A stretch of 64,000 nucleotides of DNA from SLRI01 sp964402505 (GTDB lineage Bacteria; Pseudomonadota; Alphaproteobacteria; Geminicoccales; Geminicoccaceae): the NCBI GenBank assembly GCA_964402505.1, contig CAYOCP010000019.1, forward strand, positions 31,448 through 95,447, read 5' to 3'. The position numbers and the translations under genes are program-made. This document shows, one piece after another, positions 51,463 to 60,746 of the stretch. The notes below the pieces were generated by a model. The model searched no databases. It saw only the letters and a program-made list of their open reading frames with translations, and was not told the origin of the DNA. Positions within the stretch are counted from its first letter, which is position 1. Every line of letters begins with the position of its first letter.

Positions 51463-53336
51463 GCGGTCTCTCCGGCGGCCACGTCGACGCCGGCCGTCCG
51501 GCCCGCCTCCAGCTCCTGCTCGAGCTCGGCGATGAAGCCCTCGATGATCGCGAGCCCGCCATCCCAGAACGCGGGGTCGCCGGCATCGAGCCCGAAGGGC
51601 GCCAGAAGCTCCTTGTGACGCAGCGTGCCGCCGGCGCGCAGCATCTCGACATAGCGGGGCTCGAAGCCCTCGGGCGCCCTCTCGTAGAGGGCGTAGAGGG
51701 CGTTCACGAGGCAGTCGCCGAAGGCATAGGCGTAGACGTAGAACGGCACGTGGACGAAGTGCGGGATGTAGCTCCAATAGGTCCGGTACGCGTCCGGATA
51801 GACGAAGGTCGGGCCCAGACTCTCCTTCTGCACCGCCATCCAGATATCGCCGAGCTCGTCCGGGGTCAGCTCCGCCCGCCGCCGCGCGTCGTGCACCCGC
51901 CGCTCGAACTCGCAGAAGGCGACCTGGCGGACGACCGTGTTCAGCATGTCCTCGACCTTGCCGGCGAGCAGCACGCGACGCTCGGTCGGGCTCCTGGCCT
52001 GCGAGAGCAGGGCTCTGAAGGTGAGCTGCTCGGCGAAGACCGAGGCGGTCTCGGCGAGCGTCAGGGGGGTGGCGGCCAGAAGAAGCCCCTGGTCCGCCGC
52101 CAGCGTCTGGTGCACGCCGTGGCCGAGCTCGTGCGCCAGCGTCATGACATCGCGCGCCCGGCCCTGGAAGTTCATGAGCACATAGGGGTGAACGCTCGGC
52201 ACCACGGGGTGGCAGAAGGCGCCGCTGTCCTTGCCGGGGCGCAGCTCGGCGTCGATCCAGCGGCGCTCGAAGAAGCGGTCGACGATGGCGGCGAGGCGGG
52301 GCGAGAAGCTCCGATAGGCATCGAGCACGATGACCTTTGCATCGTCCCAGCTCCGCCGCTCCTCGCTGTCCTCGGGGAGCGGCGCGTTGCGGTCCCAGAA
52401 CTCGAGCTCGTCGAGCCCCATCCAGCGCGCCTTGAGCGCGTAGTAGCGATGCGAAAGACGCGGATAGGCCCGACGCACCGATTCGATCAGCGCGTCCACC
52501 ACCTCGTCCTCGACCTGGTTGGCGAGGTTCCGCGACGAGATCGGCCGGGCGAAGTGGCGCCAGCCGTCCTCGATGGCCTTGTCCTTGACCAGCGTGTTGG
52601 TGATCCGCGCGCAGAGGCGGATGTTCTTCTCCAGGACACCGCTGATCGCGGTCGCGGCATCGCGGCGCACCGCGCGGTCCTTGGCCGAGAGCTTGTCGAA
52701 GACCTGGGCGCTGGTCAGCTCCTCGCCCCGGAAGGGGAAGCGCAGCGCCGCCATGCTCTCGTCGAAGAGGCGCACCCAGGCGCTGCGGCCGGTCACCGAG
52801 CGCTCGTGCAGCACCTTCTCGATCTCGTCCGACAACTGATGCGGGCGAAAGGCGCAGACATCGGCGAGCCAGGGAGCGAAGCGCGCGAGCGTCGGCGATG
52901 CCGCCATCCTCTCCTCGAGAGCGCCGTCCTCCAGCCGGTTGAGCTCCAGCGTGACGAAGAGGAGCTCCGTGTTGATCTCGTTGACCCGCTCCTGCACGCC
53001 CTGGAAGAAGCGGCCCACCTCGACGTCGTCCCGGTGGGCGGCGTGGCTGAGCGAGGCGAAGGCGTGGACCCGGCCGAGCTTCTCCTGAACCGCCTCGTAG
53101 CGCTCGACGAGGGCGGCGAGACCGTCGCCGTCGAGGCTCGCGAGCCTGCCGGCATGGGCATGGGCGATGGCCCTGGCCTCATCGGCGGCGGCCACGAGCG
53201 TCGCCTCGATCGCCGGATCGTCGAAGCCGGCGAAGAGGTCGGAGAGATCCCAGCCGGGCGCCGCCGCAGGCATTGCCGTCGCGGTCCTGGTGGCAGCCGT
53301 GTCGGCGGTCGCCTGAAACCGCTCGCCCTTCGTCAT
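51459..53336 (-). CDS. M3 family oligoendopeptidase (PepF-like)
   Basis: A 625-residue zinc metallopeptidase. The active-site motif HELGHGVHQTLA (HExxH) lies near residue 410, with the third ligand in LTLAETASVFAEQLTF. This pattern is typical of PepF/M3B oligoendopeptidases, which degrade short peptides in the cytoplasm. ATG 53336 follows GAAGGGAAG. A longer frame reaches 53525 without homology and would overlap the divergent acyl-CoA synthetase gene. Confidence 0.95.
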   Translation of the reverse strand: MTKGERFQATADTAATRTATAMPAAAPGWDLSDLFAGFDDPAIEATLVAAADEARAIAHAHAGRLASLDGDGLAALVERYEAVQEKLGRVHAFASLSHAAHRDDVEVGRFFQGVQERVNEINTELLFVTLELNRLEDGALEERMAASPTLARFAPWLADVCAFRPHQLSDEIEKVLHERSVTGRSAWVRLFDESMAALRFPFRGEELTSAQVFDKLSAKDRAVRRDAATAISGVLEKNIRLCARITNTLVKDKAIEDGWRHFARPISSRNLANQVEDEVVDALIESVRRAYPRLSHRYYALKARWMGLDELEFWDRNAPLPEDSEERRSWDDAKVIVLDAYRSFSPRLAAIVDRFFERRWIDAELRPGKDSGAFCHPVVPSVHPYVLMNFQGRARDVMTLAHELGHGVHQTLAADQGLLLAATPLTLAETASVFAEQLTFRALLSQARSPTERRVLLAGKVEDMLNTVVRQVAFCEFERRVHDARRRAELTPDELGDIWMAVQKESLGPTFVYPDAYRTYWSYIPHFVHVPFYVYAYAFGDCLVNALYALYERAPEGFEPRYVEMLRAGGTLRHKELLAPFGLDAGDPAFWDGGLAIIEGFIAELEQELEAGRTAGVDVAAGETA

Positions 53337-53499
53337 CGAACTTCCCTTCAGCCTGGACATGCCAGATATATGTGCCCCGGGATGCAGGTCCAGCGGGCCG
53401 GGAAACCGTCGCGGCGAGGCGTCGAGCCGGATCGTCCGATCCCGCGCCCCGGGCGCGAAGCGCGGGAGGTTCCCGAAGGGCGCGAAGCGCAGGAGAAGG

Positions 53500-55296
53500 A
53501 TGTCGACGTTCATCACCGAGACCAACCTGCTCTCGATGTTCGAGGCCCGGGCAGCGGCGGAGGGCGAGAATCCCTTCCTCTGGGAGAAGCGGGACGGGGT
53601 CTACCGCCCCTGGTCCTGGCGCCGGGCGGCGCAGGAGGCCGGCCTCGTGGCACGGGCCCTTCGGGCACGCGGGCTCGAGACCGGCGACCGGGTCATGCTG
53701 GTCGCCGAGAACCGGCCGGAATGGTGCATCGCCGATCTCGCCATCCTGGGTGCCGGCGGCATCACCGTGCCGGCCTACACGACCAATACCGAGCACGATC
53801 ACGCCCACATCCTCGGCCATTCCGAGGCGCGAATGGTGGTCGTGGGGGGGCGCGGCCTCGCGAGGAGGCTGATGCCCGCGATCCGTCGGACGCCCTCGGT
53901 CGAGACGCTCCTCTGCATCGAGCCCATGGACGAGCCGGGCGCATTGCCGGTCGAGGCCCTGTCCTGGGCCGATGCGCTGGCGCTCGGCGAGCGCTCGCCC
54001 GAGGCACCGGGCCCGGCCGCGATCCGGCCCGACGACGTGGCCTGCTTCATCTACACCTCCGGCACCGGCGGCACGCCCAAGGGCGTGATGCAGACGCATC
54101 GCAACATCCTCGCCAACCTCGAGGGCGCCTATGAGCTCTTGAGCCATCTCGGGCTCGGCGACAGGGAAACCTTCCTTTCGTTTCTCCCCTTGTCACACTC
54201 GTACGAGCACACGGCGGGGCAGTTCTTCCCGATCTCGCTCGGCGCCGAGATCTACTACGCGGAAGGGGTGGAGACGCTCTCGACCAACCTCGTCGAGGCG
54301 AGACCCACGATCCTCACCTGCGTGCCACGCCTCTACGAGGTGCTGCGGCTGAAGATCCTGGCGGGCGTCAACCGCCAGGGCGGGTTCCGCAAGCGGCTTT
54401 TCGACGAGGCTCTCCGCCTCGGCACGAGGCGCTACGAGCGGGGCGGCCGGCTGGGTCCTGTCGACAGCCTGGCCGACTGGCTGCTCGACCGGCTGGTCCG
54501 CGACAAGGTCAAGGAGCGCTTCGGCGGCCGGCTCAAGGCGATGATCTCGGGTGGCGCGCCGCTCAATTACGAGGTCGGCATGTTCTTCGCGGCGCTCGGC
54601 CTGCCGGTGCTGCAGGGCTACGGCCAGACCGAGGCGGCACCCGTCATCAGCGTCAACGTGCCCGGCCGGGCCAAGCACGACACGGTGGGCCCGCCGATAA
54701 GGGGGGTCGAGCTCCGCCTTTCACCGGACGGCGAGATCCAGGTCCGGGGGGCGAACGTCATGAAGGGCTACTGGAAGGACGAGGAGGCGACCCGGCGGAC
54801 CGTCGTCGATGGCTGGCTGCACACGGGCGATGTCGGGGTGCTGGACGGCGACGGCTATCTCAGGATCACCGACAGGAAGAAGGACATCATCGTCAACTCC
54901 GGCGGTGACAACATCTCGCCGCAGCGGGTCGAGGGCATCCTGCTGCTCGAGCCCGAGATCGGCCAGGCGCTGATCTATGGTGACAAGAGGCCCTATCTCG
55001 TGGCGCTGGTCACGCCGGACCCGGGCTTCGTTCAGGCCTACGCGCGCGAGACCGGTCGCGCCGGTGACATGGCGGCGCTCGCGCGCGACCCGGACTTTCG
55101 CCAGCGGATCGGCAGGGCGATCGAGCGGGCCAACGCCCAGCTCTCGACGATCGAGCGAATCCGCCGGTTCGAGGTCATGACCGAGCCGTTCACCGTCGAG
55201 AACGGCATGATGACGCCCACCATGAAGCTCCGCAGGCCGCGGATCATCGACCACCACCATGCCCTGCTCGACCGGCTCTACGGCTCGACCCGATAG
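53500..55296 (+). CDS. Long-chain acyl-CoA synthetase (AMP-forming)
   Basis: A 598-residue adenylate-forming enzyme of the FadD15/ACSL type, which activates long-chain fatty acids to acyl-CoA. The P-loop-like AMP motif is FIYTSGTGGTPKGVMQTHRN near residue 185. Other motifs are GYGQTEAAPVISVN near residue 375 and GWLHTGDVGVLDGDGYLRI near residue 435, with the catalytic hinge ITDRKKDIIVNSGG. ATG 53500 has AGGAGAAGG immediately before it. Divergent from the M3 peptidase. Confidence 0.95.
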   Translation: MSTFITETNLLSMFEARAAAEGENPFLWEKRDGVYRPWSWRRAAQEAGLVARALRARGLETGDRVMLVAENRPEWCIADLAILGAGGITVPAYTTNTEHDHAHILGHSEARMVVVGGRGLARRLMPAIRRTPSVETLLCIEPMDEPGALPVEALSWADALALGERSPEAPGPAAIRPDDVACFIYTSGTGGTPKGVMQTHRNILANLEGAYELLSHLGLGDRETFLSFLPLSHSYEHTAGQFFPISLGAEIYYAEGVETLSTNLVEARPTILTCVPRLYEVLRLKILAGVNRQGGFRKRLFDEALRLGTRRYERGGRLGPVDSLADWLLDRLVRDKVKERFGGRLKAMISGGAPLNYEVGMFFAALGLPVLQGYGQTEAAPVISVNVPGRAKHDTVGPPIRGVELRLSPDGEIQVRGANVMKGYWKDEEATRRTVVDGWLHTGDVGVLDGDGYLRITDRKKDIIVNSGGDNISPQRVEGILLLEPEIGQALIYGDKRPYLVALVTPDPGFVQAYARETGRAGDMAALARDPDFRQRIGRAIERANAQLSTIERIRRFEVMTEPFTVENGMMTPTMKLRRPRIIDHHHALLDRLYGSTR

Positions 55297-55401
55297 GCAA
55301 GGATGCCGTGGCGCCGCGAAGGGTGGAGGACGCGTTAACCCTGTCGAAACCTCGATCGGCGACAAGCACGCTCCACACTGCATCGAGGTGGAACGTCCGC
55401 C

Positions 55402-56223
55402 ATGCCGCTCGCCCTGCCGGCCCGTCGTCGCGTCTCGTGCCTGCCACTCCTCTTGATCGCCATTCTGGGGGGAGCACCCGTCGAGAGCCGGGGCGAGACG
55501 GCCGCGGCCGATGCCGGCGCGGAGGAGGATGCGCCGGTCCGACTCGAGGGTGAGCTCGGCCTCGTCTCCGACTATGTCGATCGCGGCATCAGCAACAGTG
55601 ACGGCCGGCCGGCGCTCCAGGGCGGCCTCACCTATGGGTTTCCACTCGGATCGGCCAGCGACACCGCCCTTTATCTCGACATCTGGGGCTCGAGCGTCGA
55701 TCTCGATGATGGCGGCGAGGCCAGGGTGGAGCTCGACCTTTCGATCGGCGTGACGGCAACGCTCGGCGCCGGTGGTCCCGACGTCGATGCCGCCGTCACC
55801 TGGGTTCTCTACCCGGGTGCCGATGGCGACCTCGACTACAACTACGTCGAGCTCCCTCTGGCGGTCGGCTATGCGGTCCGCGACGACCTCTATCTCGGTC
55901 TCGGCTACAGCTTCGCACCCGACTATTCGGGCAATGTCGGCCGGGCCCACTACCTCGAGGCCATCGCCGGCTGGACCCTGCCCCTGCCCGATGAAGCCTG
56001 GCCCGTCACGCTCGACGCCCGGCTCGGCCGCCAATGGTTCGAGAGCAACAGCATGGCCGGTCTCGACGACTATCTCGACTGGGGCCTGGGGCTGACGCTG
56101 ACGCTCGGCCACCTCGATCTCGGCCTCCACTACACCGAAACCAGCCTCGGCCGAAGCGATTGCTATGACGGCAGCGACGCCTGCGGCGCACGCTTCGTGC
56201 TGAGCGCCGTCGCCCGTTTCTGA
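55402..56223 (+). CDS. TorF family putative porin
   Basis: A 273-residue outer-membrane protein with a signal peptide (LPLLLIAILGGAPVES). The mature N-terminus EGELGLVSDYVDRGISNSDG is the hallmark of the TorF/Gcw_chp family. Alternating strands run to the end, and the protein finishes in Phe (ARF), as usual for outer-membrane barrels. Its substrate is unknown. It stands alone between acyl-CoA synthetase and the convergent spermidine synthase. Confidence 0.9.
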   Translation: MPLALPARRRVSCLPLLLIAILGGAPVESRGETAAADAGAEEDAPVRLEGELGLVSDYVDRGISNSDGRPALQGGLTYGFPLGSASDTALYLDIWGSSVDLDDGGEARVELDLSIGVTATLGAGGPDVDAAVTWVLYPGADGDLDYNYVELPLAVGYAVRDDLYLGLGYSFAPDYSGNVGRAHYLEAIAGWTLPLPDEAWPVTLDARLGRQWFESNSMAGLDDYLDWGLGLTLTLGHLDLGLHYTETSLGRSDCYDGSDACGARFVLSAVARF

Positions 56224-56254
56224 GCCGCCCCCGCGAAGGGCGGAGGGCGGCCGG

Positions 56255-57136
56255 TCAGTGCGCCGGCATGGGCTGCGATGCCGCAACCGACCCGTTGGCG
56301 CGGCGCGGCGAAGGTGCCGGGTCACAGGACGAGGGGTCGAGGGCGACCCCCAGAAGACGCATGCCGTCGTGACGCGCGGCGTCGTACCAGCGCAAGCCGT
56401 GCGCCGGCTCGCGCCGCCGGACCAGCGGCCGTCCGCCGGCGAGGGCGATGGCGAGCGCGCCGCCGAGATAGGTCGCGACCGGCGCCAGCGCGAAGGCGAC
56501 GGCGGGGAAGGCCGTGGCGAGGCGGGCGGCGCTGCAGGCTTGGCCGGCCTCGTCGAGCAGCGGATTGCCGAACTGGGCCGCGAGCACCCCGCCCTCGCCG
56601 AGGCGCCGCCGGCAGGAGCGGTAGAAAGCCTCGGTGAAAAGGGCGGCTCCGGCGCCGACCGGATCGGGCGCATCGACCAGGAGGAGGTCGTAGGTCTCGC
56701 TGGACCGCTCCAGAAAAGCGGCACCGTCGTCGATCACGATGCGCACCCTTCGGTCGTCGAAAGCGCCCGCATGGATCGAGGGCAGATGGCGGCGGCTGGC
56801 CTCGATCACCGAGGCGTCGATCTCCACGAGGTCGATCGCCTCGATATCAGCGTGACGGACCAGCTCGCGCAGGCAGCCGCCGTCACCGCCGCCGATCACC
56901 AAAGCGCGCCGCGCCGCCGGATGGCTGGCCCAGGCGAGATTGACGAGGCTCTCGTGGTAGATGAACTCGTCGCGCTCGGTCGCCTGGACCAGCCCGTCGA
57001 GCATCAGGACGCGGCCGAGATCGGCATTGTCGAAGATCAGGATCTCCTGGTGCGCGCTGCGTCGGCGGAAGACCTCGCGGTCCATCCTCAGGCTTTGCTG
57101 CCAGCTCGGATAGTACGCCTCGCGAACCCAGCCCAT
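56255..57136 (-). CDS. speE: Spermidine synthase (polyamine aminopropyltransferase)
   Basis: A 293-residue SpeE-type enzyme that transfers an aminopropyl group from decarboxylated SAM to putrescine. It has EILIFDNADLGRVLMLDGLV, ESLVNLAWASHP, the cofactor motif VIGGGDGGCLRELVRH and DLLLVDAPDPVG with the conserved Asp. ATG 57136 (MGWVREAYYPSWQQ) matches family starts; ATGs further upstream (57199) have no support. No SAM decarboxylase gene is adjacent. Confidence 0.93.
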   Translation of the reverse strand: MGWVREAYYPSWQQSLRMDREVFRRRSAHQEILIFDNADLGRVLMLDGLVQATERDEFIYHESLVNLAWASHPAARRALVIGGGDGGCLRELVRHADIEAIDLVEIDASVIEASRRHLPSIHAGAFDDRRVRIVIDDGAAFLERSSETYDLLLVDAPDPVGAGAALFTEAFYRSCRRRLGEGGVLAAQFGNPLLDEAGQACSAARLATAFPAVAFALAPVATYLGGALAIALAGGRPLVRRREPAHGLRWYDAARHDGMRLLGVALDPSSCDPAPSPRRANGSVAASQPMPAH

Positions 57137-57308
57137 CGCCGACCATTCCCCAAAAAGTAGAATAGCGCCGACTATGATCTCTTTTTCGGCACGTGGCAAG
57201 GCCGCGTGGCCGGGCCTTCGTTCATGCCGCCGTTAACCGCATCTTCATGCGGATCTGGGAGGATCGGGGCAATCGGCACGAAACAGCACCTCGGGACGTG
57301 CGAATGCC

Positions 57309-59831
57309 ATGGAAACGCTAAGCCCTCGCCTCGGTCGGCGGATCGTCCTTCCGACCGCCGCCCTGATGGCGCTCAGCCTCATCGTTCTGCTCGGCCTGAT
57401 GGCGATCAATGCCGGCACCGAGGACGAGACGGCGCGACGCCAGTCGATCAACACGGTCGAGCAGACCCTTCACCTGCGCGAGACCCAGGTCGGCAGGGTC
57501 GCCAAGGACTACGCCTGGTGGAACGACGCGGTGCGCCACCTGCATGTCCGGATCGATCCCGACTGGGCCGATCTCAACTTCGCCGGTTACATCTACGAAA
57601 CCCACAAGTACCACTACACGCTGGTGATCGACGGCGGCGACCGGACCGCCTACGCGGCCTTCGAGGGCGCGCGCATCGAAGCGGCCGGGCTGCCGTCGAT
57701 CGCCGGCGGGCTCGAGCATCTGATCGTCGCCGCCCGCCACGCCAGCGAGCGCGAGCCGGACTACCAGACCGGCCTCGTGCTGGTCGGCGGCAAGGTGGCG
57801 CTCGCCGCGGCGAGCGCCATCACGCCCGAGGAGACCGGCGAGGTCGCGCTGCCGCCCGGGCCGCGCAGCGTGCTGGTCTTCATCAAGCTGCTCGACGGCG
57901 CTTTTCTCGGCGATATCGCGGACCGCTTTCACCTGACCGGCATGCACATCGCCGGCGGTGCCAGGGACGAGCTGGCATCCCTGCCGCTCACCACGATCGA
58001 CGGCAGCGACGCGGGCCGGCTGGTCTGGCAGCCGCACCGGCCCGGCCGCCAGTTCCTTCGATCCATAGCGCCGTCGCTGGTCCTGGCGCTCGTCGTCATC
58101 GGCGGCTTCAGCGTCGTCGTCATCCGTCAGGCCGGCCAGGCCGTCCGGGCCTTCGAGGACAGCCAGTCGCGGTTCCGCGACGTCGCCGACGCCAGCTCCG
58201 ACTGGATCTGGGAAACCGACAAGAGCCTGCGCCTGGTCTTCGTCTCCGAGCGGGTCGCCGAGCTCATCGGCATTCCCGCCTCCAGCATCAACGGCCGGGC
58301 GCTCGACCAGCTCTTCCACCGGGGCGACAACGAAGCCCAGTGGGCGCACTACCGCCGGGCGCTGACCCAGGCGCTGCCGTTCCGCAACGTGCTCGTGGTC
58401 TGCGACGATGCCGACGGAATCCGCCATTCCCTGCGCATCGCCGGCAAGCCGGTGATCGATCCGACCGGCAGCTTTCAGGGCTTTCGCGGCACCGCGACCG
58501 ATATCACCCGCGAGCTCGAGGCCGAGCGCCGCGCCCAGTTCCTGTCGCGTCACGATGCGCTGACCGGCCTGCCCAACCGCAACATGCTGGGTGAACGGCT
58601 CGACGAGGCGATCGCGCAGGTCTCCCGCCGACGCGAGATGGCGGCCGTGCTCTGCGTCGATCTCGACCGCTTCAAGGACGTCAACGACACGCTCGGCCAC
58701 GGCGCCGGCGACATGCTGATCCGGCAGGTCGCCGAGCGGCTCGAGGCCTGCCTGCGCGAGACCGACACGCTGGCCCGGGTCGGCGGTGACGAGTTCGTGA
58801 TCATTCAGACCGCCGTGCAGGACGTGGCCGCGGTCGAGCGTCTCGCCCGCCGCATCCTCTCGGTCCTCCAGACGCCCTTCGAGGTCGACGCCGAGCGCAT
58901 TATCGTCACGGCCAGCATCGGCATCGCCATGCTGCCGATCGACGGCTCGATCAGCGGACGCCTCCTGCAGAACGCCGACATCGCTCTCGATCGTGCCAAG
59001 AGCGAGGGGCGCGGCTCGTTCCGCTTCTTCGAGCGCGACATGGACGCCCGGCTGCAGGGGCGAAAGACGCTCGAGCGCGACCTGCGCCTCGCCATCGCGC
59101 GGCACGAGCTCGAGCTCTTCTACCAGCCCAAGATCGACCTCGGGAGCGGGAGGGTGAGCGGCGTCGAGGCGCTTGTCCGCTGGAATCATCCCGAGCGCGG
59201 CATGGTCTCGCCGGTCGAGTTCATCGGCATCGCCGAGGCGACGGGCCTGATCGTCGAGCTCGGCGCCTGGGTGCTGCGCCGGGCCTGCACCGACATGCGG
59301 GCGCACGAGGAGCTCGAGCTCGCCGTCAATCTCTCGCCGGTCCAGCTCAAGTCGGGCGGCATCGCCGAGCTGGTGGCCGACGTGATCGCCGAGACGGGCT
59401 ACGATGCCCGCAGGCTCGAGCTCGAGATCACCGAGAGCGTGATGATCGAGGGGGCCGAGGCGGCGATCGCCGAGCTGCGCCGCGTCAAGGACATGGGCGT
59501 CCGGATCGCCATGGACGATTTCGGCACCGGCTACTCGAGCCTGAGCTATCTCAACCGGTTCCCGTTCGACAAGATCAAGATCGACCGGTCGTTCGTCATG
59601 GAGCTCGGCAATCGCAGCAAGGGCGCGGCGATCGTCAAGGCGATGGTCGGCATCGGCGAGAGCCTCGGCATGACGACCTGTGCCGAGGGGGTGGAGACGG
59701 TCGAGCAGCGCCGGTTCCTGGAGCAGACGGGCTGCCACGAGGCGCAGGGCTACCACTTCGCCAGGCCCATGAGGCTGGCCCAGCTCGCCGCCTTCCTCGC
59801 CGAACCGGCGCGCCTGCTGCAACCGGCCTGA
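57309..59831 (+). CDS. CHASE4-PAS-GGDEF-EAL cyclic-di-GMP protein
   Basis: An 840-residue membrane sensor. Membrane helices lie near residues 12-34 and 257-277, enclosing a periplasmic CHASE4 domain (AKDYAWWNDAVRHLH is typical). A PAS domain follows (about 290-405, DASSDWIWETDKSLRLVFVS). The GGDEF domain is intact (ARVGGDEFVII, residue about 492) and so is the EAL domain (VEALVRW near 619, later DDFGTGYSSLSYLN). Both synthesis and breakdown of cyclic-di-GMP are therefore possible. The motility genes about 9 kb upstream make control of swimming or surface behaviour plausible. Confidence 0.95.
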   Translation: METLSPRLGRRIVLPTAALMALSLIVLLGLMAINAGTEDETARRQSINTVEQTLHLRETQVGRVAKDYAWWNDAVRHLHVRIDPDWADLNFAGYIYETHKYHYTLVIDGGDRTAYAAFEGARIEAAGLPSIAGGLEHLIVAARHASEREPDYQTGLVLVGGKVALAAASAITPEETGEVALPPGPRSVLVFIKLLDGAFLGDIADRFHLTGMHIAGGARDELASLPLTTIDGSDAGRLVWQPHRPGRQFLRSIAPSLVLALVVIGGFSVVVIRQAGQAVRAFEDSQSRFRDVADASSDWIWETDKSLRLVFVSERVAELIGIPASSINGRALDQLFHRGDNEAQWAHYRRALTQALPFRNVLVVCDDADGIRHSLRIAGKPVIDPTGSFQGFRGTATDITRELEAERRAQFLSRHDALTGLPNRNMLGERLDEAIAQVSRRREMAAVLCVDLDRFKDVNDTLGHGAGDMLIRQVAERLEACLRETDTLARVGGDEFVIIQTAVQDVAAVERLARRILSVLQTPFEVDAERIIVTASIGIAMLPIDGSISGRLLQNADIALDRAKSEGRGSFRFFERDMDARLQGRKTLERDLRLAIARHELELFYQPKIDLGSGRVSGVEALVRWNHPERGMVSPVEFIGIAEATGLIVELGAWVLRRACTDMRAHEELELAVNLSPVQLKSGGIAELVADVIAETGYDARRLELEITESVMIEGAEAAIAELRRVKDMGVRIAMDDFGTGYSSLSYLNRFPFDKIKIDRSFVMELGNRSKGAAIVKAMVGIGESLGMTTCAEGVETVEQRRFLEQTGCHEAQGYHFARPMRLAQLAAFLAEPARLLQPA

Positions 59832-59981
59832 GGGGCGTCGCGGCCCGCCGCTCTCGCGCCTGAGGCGATGGCGTGTTGACATCTGTACTTGAAGGTTGAA
59901 TTCGGCTATCCCGCTCGCCGGCGGCGACGCCCTGGCATCGGCAGTCCCGCCGATCCGGCGAACGTCCGGGAAACCGTCATC

Positions 59982-60569
59982 ATGAACGACACGCTGTCAC
60001 GTTTGCGGAAGCTGACCAAGTGCCTGCACATCTACATCGCCGAGACGCCTGACCGCGGGTTCGGCATCTTCGCCGCCCGCGCCTTCGCCGAAGGCGGCAC
60101 CATCGTCGTCGACGAGGACGGCGACTACTACGCGGGCGTCATGACCCTGGCGGAGGCCCTGGCGCGCGGCTACGACCTCGGCCGGGATCTCTTCCAGATC
60201 GGCACCGATGCCTTCCTGCTGCCGAATGCCAATCTCGACGACTTCGTCAATCACAGCTGCGATCCGAGCACCGGCCTCCGGCTGACGCCGAACGGCTACC
60301 GGATGGTGGCGCTTCGCGACATCGCCCCGGGCGACGAGCTGACCTACGACTACTCGACCTACATCTCGGGCACGCCCGAGCGCATGACCTGCGCCTGCGG
60401 AGCCGCCGCCTGCCGCGGCACGATCGGCGGCTTCGAGACCCTGCCGCCCCCGCTGCAGCGGCGCTATCTCGCCCTCGACGTGGTCGGACGCTTCGTCGCC
60501 GCCCGGGGGGCGGCCGATGGCGGAAGCGAGCCCGCCCTTCCGGATGCCGCCCTCTCGGTCCCGGCCTAG
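59982..60569 (+). CDS. SET domain-containing protein
   Basis: A 195-residue protein with a compact SET methyltransferase domain: RGFGIFAARAFAEGGTIVVD at the start, DDFVNHSCDPSTG near residue 89 and GDELTYDYSTYI. A post-SET-like cluster CACGAAACRGTIGGF supplies three cysteines. SET proteins methylate lysines; bacterial examples act on ribosomal or DNA-binding proteins, but the target here is unknown. ATG 59982 is preferred over the longer frame from 59889. Confidence 0.9.
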   Translation: MNDTLSRLRKLTKCLHIYIAETPDRGFGIFAARAFAEGGTIVVDEDGDYYAGVMTLAEALARGYDLGRDLFQIGTDAFLLPNANLDDFVNHSCDPSTGLRLTPNGYRMVALRDIAPGDELTYDYSTYISGTPERMTCACGAAACRGTIGGFETLPPPLQRRYLALDVVGRFVAARGAADGGSEPALPDAALSVPA

Positions 60570-60579
60570 GCGCCGCACC

Positions 60580-60705
60580 GGGAAATGGCCATGACCCGCA
60601 TGACCCCGGTGCGCGCGAGGGCGGCACGGCGCCGGCCCGGCAATGGCGCCGCGTCGGGGCAGGATGATCTCCGGGCCCGCGGCCGGCGCCTGGGGGCCAT
60701 TTCCC
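60580..60705. repeat. Long-range 11-bp inverted repeat in the SET/transporter gap
   Basis: GGGAAATGGCC (60580-60590) and its complement GGCCATTTCCC (60695-60705) are perfect and 104 bp apart, filling almost the whole intergenic space. It could be a fold-back element end pair or a transcript structure. Seen in sequence; meaning unknown. Confidence 0.6.
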
Positions 60706-60746
60706 TTTCCCGGACACGCGCCTAGCCCATCGCCGGACAGCCCCGG

